Positions 32,351 to 37,698 of a DNA stretch of 37,698 nucleotides are shown piece after piece. Numbering within the stretch: position 1 is the stretch's first letter; every line of letters starts with the position of its first letter. The notes under the pieces are model-generated. The model ran no database searches and was not told where the DNA came from. It saw only the letters and a program-made list of their open reading frames with translations. The translations under genes and the position numbers were made by a program. This DNA comes from Desulfobacula sp. (lineage in GTDB: Bacteria > Desulfobacterota > Desulfobacteria > Desulfobacterales > Desulfobacteraceae), in the NCBI GenBank assembly GCA_013792075.1, contig VMSR01000176.1, positions 1 to 37,698 on the forward strand. The letters are read 5' to 3'.

Positions 32351-33223
32351 ATGAAAGGTATCATCCTGGCCGGCGGGTCCGGCACCCGGCTATATCCCGT
32401 GACAAAGGTTACGAGCAAGCAGCTGCTGCCCATCTATGACAAACCCATGATTTTTTATCCTTTGTCCGTGCTCATGCTGGCCGGGATCCGGGATATTCTT
32501 ATCATTTCCACGCCAATGGATCTGCCAAGGTTTGAGGAATTATTGGAAGACGGCTCCCAGTGGGGACTGAACCTGTCCTATGAAGTACAAGCGGAACCAG
32601 CCGGTCTTGCCCAGGCCTTTCTTATCGGTGAAGACTTTATCGGACAGGACAATGTCTGCCTGATCCTGGGGGACAATCTCTTCCACGGGCACGGCCTTTC
32701 CAAGCGGTTTCAGCATGCGGCAGAAAGGAAAGAGGGGGCAACGGTTTTCGGCTACCAGGTCAAGGATCCGGAACGATACGGGGTGGTTTCCTTTGATGAA
32801 AAGGGGAAAGCCATTGATATTGAGGAAAAACCGGAATGTCCCAAATCCAATTTTGCCGTGACAGGGCTCTATTTTTACGATAACAAGGTGATTGAGATTG
32901 CAAAGAATTTAAAACCCTCTGCCAGAGGGGAGCTGGAAATCACCGATGTCAACCTGGAATATCTCAGAAGGGGCAACCTCCATGTGGAGCAGATGGGGCG
33001 GGGGACAGCCTGGCTGGATACCGGAACCCATTCTTCTCTTTTGGAAGCTTCTTTGTTTATAGAGACCATGGAAAAACGCCAGGGCCTGAAAGTGGCCTGT
33101 CTGGAAGAAATTGCCTATCGAATGGGATATATAGATGAGGCCCAGGTCATTGCCATGGCCCAGCAATATAAAAAAACAGATTATGGCACCTATTTGCTGG
33201 ACCTGTTTAAATCAACCTGTTAG
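32351..33223 (+). CDS. rfbA: Glucose-1-phosphate thymidylyltransferase
   Basis: The 290-residue enzyme makes dTDP-glucose from dTTP and glucose 1-phosphate, the first step of dTDP-rhamnose synthesis. The nucleotide-binding signature [16 protein letters not shown] is at residues 3-18, followed by [20 protein letters not shown]. Further family segments are [40 protein letters not shown] and [12 protein letters not shown]. Length and sequence are normal for RfbA/RmlA. The ATG lies 20 bases after rfbB with an AGAGG ribosome site, so the genes form one operon. The enzyme is commonly inhibited by dTDP-rhamnose. Confidence 0.96.
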   Translation: MKGIILAGGSGTRLYPVTKVTSKQLLPIYDKPMIFYPLSVLMLAGIRDILIISTPMDLPRFEELLEDGSQWGLNLSYEVQAEPAGLAQAFLIGEDFIGQDNVCLILGDNLFHGHGLSKRFQHAAERKEGATVFGYQVKDPERYGVVSFDEKGKAIDIEEKPECPKSNFAVTGLYFYDNKVIEIAKNLKPSARGELEITDVNLEYLRRGNLHVEQMGRGTAWLDTGTHSSLLEASLFIETMEKRQGLKVACLEEIAYRMGYIDEAQVIAMAQQYKKTDYGTYLLDLFKSTC

Positions 33224-33246
33224 CCAGTGGAAGAGATATACGGAAT

Positions 33247-33792
33247 ATGGAGATTATAGAGACAAATTTAAGGGATGTGAAAATACTTCGGCCCCAGGTG
33301 TTTGGAGATGACCGGGGGTTTTTTATGGAAACCTTCCGGGAAAAATTTTTTAAAACCCAGGTGGCGGATTTTGATTTTGTCCAGGACAACCACAGTAGTT
33401 CCGGCCAGGGGATCTTGCGGGGATTGCATTACCAGATCAGACAGACACAGGGCAAACTGGTCCGGGTGATTTCAGGACAAGTCTTTGATGTGGCCGTTGA
33501 TATCCGGAAAAATTCTCCGGACTTCGGCAAGTGGACAGGCGTTGTGCTGAGCGCGGAAAACAAAGACATGTTCTGGGTGCCGCCGGGGTTTGCCCATGGG
33601 TTTTATGTGATGAGCGGCCAGGCTGAGTTTGTTTATAAATGCACGGATTATTATGCCCCTGAATTTGAAAGGTCCATTTTCTGGAATGACCCGGCCATTG
33701 GCATAGACTGGCCCCTGGTAAACGGGCAGCCGCCCAAATTGTCTCCAAAGGATGCGGCAGGTCTGTTACTGGAAACCGCAGAGGTGTTTTGA
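33247..33792 (+). CDS. rfbC: dTDP-4-dehydrorhamnose 3,5-epimerase
   Basis: The 181-residue cupin-fold enzyme inverts C3 and C5 of dTDP-4-dehydro-6-deoxyglucose, the third step of the pathway. Diagnostic stretches are VFGDDRGFFMETFRE near the N-terminus, FVQDNHSSSGQGILRGLHYQ containing the catalytic His, GKLVRVISGQVFDVAVDIRK, and FWVPPGFAHGFYVMS. Length is normal for RfbC/RmlC. It follows rfbA after 23 bases, and its stop codon overlaps the start of rfbD by one base. Confidence 0.95.
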   Translation: MEIIETNLRDVKILRPQVFGDDRGFFMETFREKFFKTQVADFDFVQDNHSSSGQGILRGLHYQIRQTQGKLVRVISGQVFDVAVDIRKNSPDFGKWTGVVLSAENKDMFWVPPGFAHGFYVMSGQAEFVYKCTDYYAPEFERSIFWNDPAIGIDWPLVNGQPPKLSPKDAAGLLLETAEVF

Positions 33793-34652
33793 TGAAAATT
33801 TTGATAATCGGGTCCAACGGCCAGCTTGGCTGGGAACTGCAGAGAACCTGCCCCAAAGCATATGAAATGACAGCCGTGGATTTTCCGGAAATTGATATTA
33901 CCAAACAAGTGTCGGTCACGGCGATACTGAATGAACAAAAGCCGGACTGGATCATCAATTGTGCGGCTTACACCAATGTGGACAAGGCTGAAACCGATAC
34001 CCTTGCCGCCCTTGCCATTAATGGTGACGGGGTGGGGCATCTGGCCCGGGCGACACAGGAGATCCATGCCCGCATGGTTCATGTGTCAACGGATTTTGTG
34101 TTTAACGGGAACAATTGCCGCCCCTACCGGCCCGAAGACACGCCGGATCCTTTGTCGGTTTATGGAACCACAAAACTGGCAGGGGAACGGGCGGTCCGGG
34201 AAATTCTGAAGGAAGAGGCCCTGATCATTCGGACGGCCTGGTTGTATTCCTCCCATGGCCATAATTTTGTTCACACCATGATCCGGCTCATGAAGGAAAG
34301 GCCGTCCTTGAATGTGATAGATGATCAGATCGGAACCCCTTGCTGGGCCAACGGTCTTGCCCTTGCGGTTTGGACCGCAATCGAAAAAAATTTAAAGGGC
34401 ATCTTCCACTGGACCGATGCCGGGGTTGCCTCCTGGTATGATTTTGCCGTGGCCATTCAGGAAGAAGCGGTTCTGGCAGGCTTGCTTGAACGATCCATCC
34501 CCGTGATACCGGTTCCCACAGAACAATATCCCACACCGGCCAAAAGACCGGCCATGAGTCTCCTGGACAAAAGCCGGTTTTATTCGGCCGCAGGATTGAC
34601 CCCCTCCCATTGGCGGCATCAATTGCGCCGGATGATACAGGAGATTTCATGA
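33792..34652 (+). CDS. rfbD: dTDP-4-dehydrorhamnose reductase
   Basis: The 286-residue SDR enzyme performs the last, NADPH-dependent step to dTDP-L-rhamnose. It has the N-terminal Rossmann motif ILIIGSNGQLGWEL, WIINCAAYTNVDKAE, the catalytic VSTDFVFNG and YGTTKLAGE (Tyr-x-x-x-Lys), and RTAWLYSSHGHNFVHTM. The ATG at 33792 shares its A with the rfbC stop (TGATG), with GAGGTG five bases upstream, so translation is coupled. The set rfbB-A-C-D is complete in this window, so the cell can make its own rhamnose donor. Confidence 0.95.
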   Translation: MKILIIGSNGQLGWELQRTCPKAYEMTAVDFPEIDITKQVSVTAILNEQKPDWIINCAAYTNVDKAETDTLAALAINGDGVGHLARATQEIHARMVHVSTDFVFNGNNCRPYRPEDTPDPLSVYGTTKLAGERAVREILKEEALIIRTAWLYSSHGHNFVHTMIRLMKERPSLNVIDDQIGTPCWANGLALAVWTAIEKNLKGIFHWTDAGVASWYDFAVAIQEEAVLAGLLERSIPVIPVPTEQYPTPAKRPAMSLLDKSRFYSAAGLTPSHWRHQLRRMIQEIS

Positions 34653-34683
34653 AAGGCTTCCAAGGCTTTTTTTCCGGAAAATT

Positions 34684-35577
34684 ATGAAATTTATTTCCAT
34701 TGTCATTGTCAGTTACCATACCGGACCGGTTTTGTTTGAATCCATCTCCTCTGTTTTGGCCCAGGAAGAAACCGGCCAGCTGATCCTGGTCAATAACGGG
34801 AACCCCAATTCTGTCGTTGATGCCCTGCAGGGCAAATTTGGTTCAGACAAGCGGTTTGAGCTTATCTCCGGTCATGGAAACATTGGTTTTTCAAAGGCCT
34901 GCAACCTTGCCGCAAAAAAGGTTGCCAGTGAATTTGTTTTTTTCCTCAATCCGGATTGTATCATCCCGGACAAGGGAATTGCTAAGTTGTTCCAGGCGGC
35001 AGAATCATGTGAAGGAGACTATTGGCTGGCCCCCCGGCTGGTCAATTCCGACGGAACCGATCAACAGGGAGCCCGCCGGGAGATTCTTACGCCTTGGATC
35101 GCCTTTGTCGAGGGGGTAAAACTTTACAAAATCATACCCGGTCATCCCTATTTCAGGCGGTTTGATCACCATGATCAGCCCCTGCCCACCAAGGTTACGG
35201 AAATTCCAGTGACCAGCGGGGCCTGCATGTTTCTCAAAACCGCTTTTTATCGCAGCCTTGGCGGTATGGATGAAGGCTATTTTTTGCATGTCGAGGATAT
35301 CGACTTTTGTCTGCGCCTGAGAAAGGCCGGGGGGAAAATTTATTTTTGTCCCGATGTCACCTTTGTTCACACCTTGGGAACCAGCGATGCCAGCAGGCTT
35401 TTTGTTGAGTTTCACAAGTTGAATGGATTCAGGCGGTATTTTCAGCTGCATTTTTCAAAGGTTTATCCGCCGGGGTTTGTCGGCCTGGTAAATTGTCTCC
35501 TCATGATCCGATTTGGGTGTATTGCCGTCAAAGAATCCGTAATCTCTGTGGTTCGATCCGTGCGTCATAAAAATTAA
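34684..35577 (+). CDS. GT2 family glycosyltransferase (WbbL-like)
   Basis: The 297-residue protein matches family 2 glycosyltransferases of the WbbL rhamnosyltransferase type: ISIVIVSYHTGPVLFESISS at the N-terminus, LVNNGNPNSVVDAL, GNIGFSKACNLAAKK, FVFFLNPDCIIPDKG with the DxD-like donor motif, and GGMDEGYFLHVEDIDFCLRL with the catalytic ED pair. It begins 31 bases after rfbD. Location beside the rhamnose genes suggests rhamnosyl transfer to a lipid-linked intermediate or growing chain. No membrane span is obvious apart from a hydrophobic C-terminal stretch (GLVNCLLMIRFGCIAV). Confidence 0.9.
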   Translation: MKFISIVIVSYHTGPVLFESISSVLAQEETGQLILVNNGNPNSVVDALQGKFGSDKRFELISGHGNIGFSKACNLAAKKVASEFVFFLNPDCIIPDKGIAKLFQAAESCEGDYWLAPRLVNSDGTDQQGARREILTPWIAFVEGVKLYKIIPGHPYFRRFDHHDQPLPTKVTEIPVTSGACMFLKTAFYRSLGGMDEGYFLHVEDIDFCLRLRKAGGKIYFCPDVTFVHTLGTSDASRLFVEFHKLNGFRRYFQLHFSKVYPPGFVGLVNCLLMIRFGCIAVKESVISVVRSVRHKN

Positions 35578-35709
35578 AATTTGGTTGAAAAGAAGGTGGC
35601 TGTTGAACTGGTTTGTTATATAAAGCTTGCAAATACCCCTGCTTTTTAATAATAAAAATAGTCTTAATTACGGGCGTTTATTTCAAATATACACTGCCAT
35701 TTATTTTGG

Positions 35710-36708
35710 TTGAATTTGTTAAAGAGGGTGAGACCGCATTTGTTTATATTTAGTTTTTTATTGGGCGGATTGGGTGCGTTTATTGCAATAAAATTTGCCG
35801 GCAAGCTCGGACTGATAGATATCCCCAATCATAGAAGCTCCCATGCACATATTACCCCTAAGGGGGGAGGGATTGGTGTTCTGGCAGCCTTTCTTCTGGG
35901 AAGCCTGATGCTTCAAATCCCCATAAGCTTATGGCTGCCGTCTCTGGTCATCGCCTTGATTGGACTATGGGGAGGAGACAAACGCTGTCTGTCTGTAAAA
36001 GAAAGGCTTTTGATTCAATTCGGGTGCAGTTTGGTTTTTTTGGTCTTTTTCTTATATTCAAAACAGGTTGCCGCTGCCGGCTATCTGTTGTGTATTCCTT
36101 TATCTGTTTTTATTGTCGGGACTTCAAATTTTTATAATTTCATGGACGGAATAGACGGTATCGCCGGGGTTACGGGCGTGGTGGGATTTTCACTCCTTGG
36201 CTTCCATAATCGCATTTTTGGAACAAATGATACTTACACAACCCTAAGCCTGATCCTGGCTTTTTCGTGTCTTGGATTCCTTTGTTTTAATTTTCCCAAA
36301 GCAAAGGTGTTTTTAGGAGATCTGGGAAGTGTTCTGCTGGGGTTTGTGTTTGCCTGTTTGACCATTGTCCTGTCTGAGACGCTTGTTGATTTCATCGTAA
36401 TGGTGGGATTTCTGGCCCCTTTTTATTTTGATGAATTGTTGACAATGGTTGTGAGAATAAAAAATCGAGACGATTTGACCCTGGCCCATCGAAAACACAT
36501 GTATCAGCTTTTGACCAATGAGCTTGGCATCAGACACTGGAAAGTGGCTTTGGTTTATGGGGTTGCACAATTGGTGATAGGGGGGTCTGTTATTTTTCTA
36601 AAGCCCGGGGGCTTGTATTTTATACTGCCGGCTTATCTGGTTTACAGCCTGGTCTTTGTATGGGCTTCACGGCTTATCCGCAGAAAGGTTTTCGTTCAAT
36701 GCAAGTAA
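35710..36708 (+). CDS. MraY/WecA-like polyprenyl-phosphate sugar-1-phosphate transferase
   Basis: The 332-residue membrane protein belongs to glycosyltransferase family 4 of the MraY/WecA superfamily, which starts glycan assembly by moving a sugar-1-phosphate onto undecaprenyl phosphate. Visible hallmarks are DIPNHRSSHAHITPKGGGIG (cytoplasmic loop after the first span), NFYNFMDGIDGIAG with the catalytic Asp residues, VFLGDLGSVLLGF, and AHRKHMYQLL, the His-containing loop. About ten spans are predicted. The start is unclear: TTG 35710 has no good ribosome site, while later TTG or GTG codons (35716, 35728, 35740) are possible. A 132-base gap before it suggests its own promoter. It probably initiates the O-polysaccharide. 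Confidence 0.87.
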   Translation: MNLLKRVRPHLFIFSFLLGGLGAFIAIKFAGKLGLIDIPNHRSSHAHITPKGGGIGVLAAFLLGSLMLQIPISLWLPSLVIALIGLWGGDKRCLSVKERLLIQFGCSLVFLVFFLYSKQVAAAGYLLCIPLSVFIVGTSNFYNFMDGIDGIAGVTGVVGFSLLGFHNRIFGTNDTYTTLSLILAFSCLGFLCFNFPKAKVFLGDLGSVLLGFVFACLTIVLSETLVDFIVMVGFLAPFYFDELLTMVVRIKNRDDLTLAHRKHMYQLLTNELGIRHWKVALVYGVAQLVIGGSVIFLKPGGLYFILPAYLVYSLVFVWASRLIRRKVFVQCK

Positions 36709-37661
36709 GGGTATCCAGAAATCTGCTGATGATCGTCACAATGGATATTGTTTTATTGTGCACCTCTTTTTATCTGGCGCATTTGATCCGGTTTGACTTT
36801 GATCTTCCCCAATGGGCACAGGAAAGTTTTTTTGAGATGCTTCCATATGTACTGGCCGGGAAAATTTTTTGTTTTTATTTTTTCGATTTGTACAAAGGCA
36901 TGTGGCGGTATACGAGCCTGAATGATTTGATGAATATTGTCAAGGCATCCACAGTGGCAAGCTTTGTACTCATTGTTTTTATTCTTTATAAAAACAGATT
37001 TGAAATGATTTCCAGGTCTGTTTTTATCATTGACTGGTGTTTGACGGTCATGTTTCTCATCGGTTTGCGGATTTTTACACGGTTGTGCTTTGAGCAATTC
37101 ACCGAAGATGTAAAGCTTCGGGACCTGTTTCATGCGGTACAAAAAATATTTCGAAAGGTTAAAGGCAGGGGAAAAGGGGTTATCATTATCGGTGCCGGGG
37201 ATTGTGGTGAGAAGATATGCCGGGAGTTCCGTGAAAATCCGTCTGTTCAATCCCATGTGGTTGGATTTTTGGATGATGATGTTTCTAAAATCGGCAGAAA
37301 AATACATGGGGTATCGGTATTAAATGTAATTGATGCTCTTGAGCATGCGGCCAAATCAACAGGCGTTGATGAGGTGATCATTGCCATCCCCTCTGCAAAT
37401 GCCACCCGCATGAGAACAATTGTTGACCTGTGCAAAAAAGCAGAGGTGAAATTTAAGACCGTTCCCAGCATGGGGGAATTGATTGATGGAAAAATTAACA
37501 TCAGCGCCATACGGAATGTTGAGTATCGAGACCTTTTGGGAAGGGAACCTGTAACCCTGGATAAAAAAGAAATCGGGAATTATCTGGGTAATAAATGTGT
37601 CCTTGTTACAGGGGCGGGCGGATCGATCGGAACAGGTCTTTGCAGGCAGATTTGCAGATAA
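36699..37661 (+). pseudogene. FlaA1/CapD (WbpM)-type nucleotide-sugar epimerase/dehydratase, interrupted by an in-frame stop
   Basis: Reading from ATG 36699 (AAAGG at 36684-36688; it overlaps the previous gene by 10 bases) gives a membrane-anchored N-terminal half: four hydrophobic spans to about residue 130, then a first Rossmann domain with GVIIIGAGDCGEKICREFRE and VVGFLDDD. The catalytic SDR domain starts with KCVLVTGAGGSIGTGLCRQI and then meets TAA at 37659-37661. The same frame continues SPEKIIV to the window edge, as expected for an intact family member of about 600-650 residues. The stop therefore truncates the enzyme just after its NAD site, removing the catalytic residues. One base change (for example TAT to TAA) would explain it; a sequencing error is possible. 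The rest lies outside the window. Confidence 0.8.
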
Positions 37662-37698
37662 TCTCCTGAAAAAATCATAGTCTCGGGCAGTGCGGAAA

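Noticed and set aside
35578-35709. Promoter for the MraY/WecA-like gene
   Set aside because: TTAATT and TATACA at 18-base spacing near 35665-35695 match the consensus too weakly to call, although a promoter somewhere in this gap is likely.
1-37698. tRNA, rRNA or riboswitch genes
   Set aside because: No cloverleaf-like sequence with T-loop motif, rRNA segment or known riboswitch core was seen on reading both strands.

Overview
The window looks like chromosomal DNA of a Gram-negative bacterium, most likely a deltaproteobacterial sulfate reducer of the Desulfobacterota (inferred from codon style and gene families; no marker gene is present). Nearly everything in it builds the cell surface: an exported O-antigen-type polysaccharide, a type I secretion system (T1SS), and an S-layer-like coat.

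Layout. (1) 1-226, minus: start of a Rossmann-fold sugar epimerase cut by the window edge. (2) 467-6541, plus: O-polysaccharide ABC exporter (Wzm permease, Wzt ATPase), a 930-residue methyltransferase/RgpF-like/glycosyltransferase fusion, and a GT2 glycosyltransferase; a convergent membrane O-acyltransferase follows. (3) 7650-13170: AT-richer segment with three insertion-sequence remnants around two large genes that share a TPR-containing N-terminal module but carry different catalytic ends, a SAM methyltransferase and a sulfotransferase. (4) 13171-14569, plus: two tandem SapC-family genes, closed by a perfect 16-bp inverted-repeat terminator shared with the convergent operon. (5) 14628-22208, minus: T1SS operon, in transcription order M10-type metallopeptidase, small membrane protein, three PrtD-type ABC transporters, HlyD-type adaptor. 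The last ABC protein has Asp in place of the H-loop His. (6) 22414-26581: an RTX protein (plus) and an RsaA-like S-layer protein (minus, strong promoter), convergent on a bidirectional terminator. (7) 26747-28547, minus: a two-CAP-domain secreted protein and a translationally coupled unknown gene. (8) 28905-37698, plus: TolC-family outer membrane channel, GT2, dTDP-L-rhamnose genes in the order rfbB-rfbA-rfbC-rfbD, another GT2, a MraY/WecA-like initiating transferase, and a FlaA1/CapD-type epimerase gene interrupted by an in-frame stop near the right edge.

How the parts may fit (inference): rfbBACD supplies dTDP-rhamnose, the glycosyltransferases and the RgpF-like fusion build the polymer, Wzm/Wzt exports it, and the triple-ABC/HlyD/TolC apparatus secretes the metallopeptidase, RTX protein and S-layer protein. 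All three putative substrates share a ~36-residue repeat ending HY..xGxxEGRxP, a candidate surface-anchoring module. The most unusual points are this shared repeat, the three tandem ABC proteins with one degenerate member, the TPR module-swap pair between IS remnants, and the stop codon in the epimerase.
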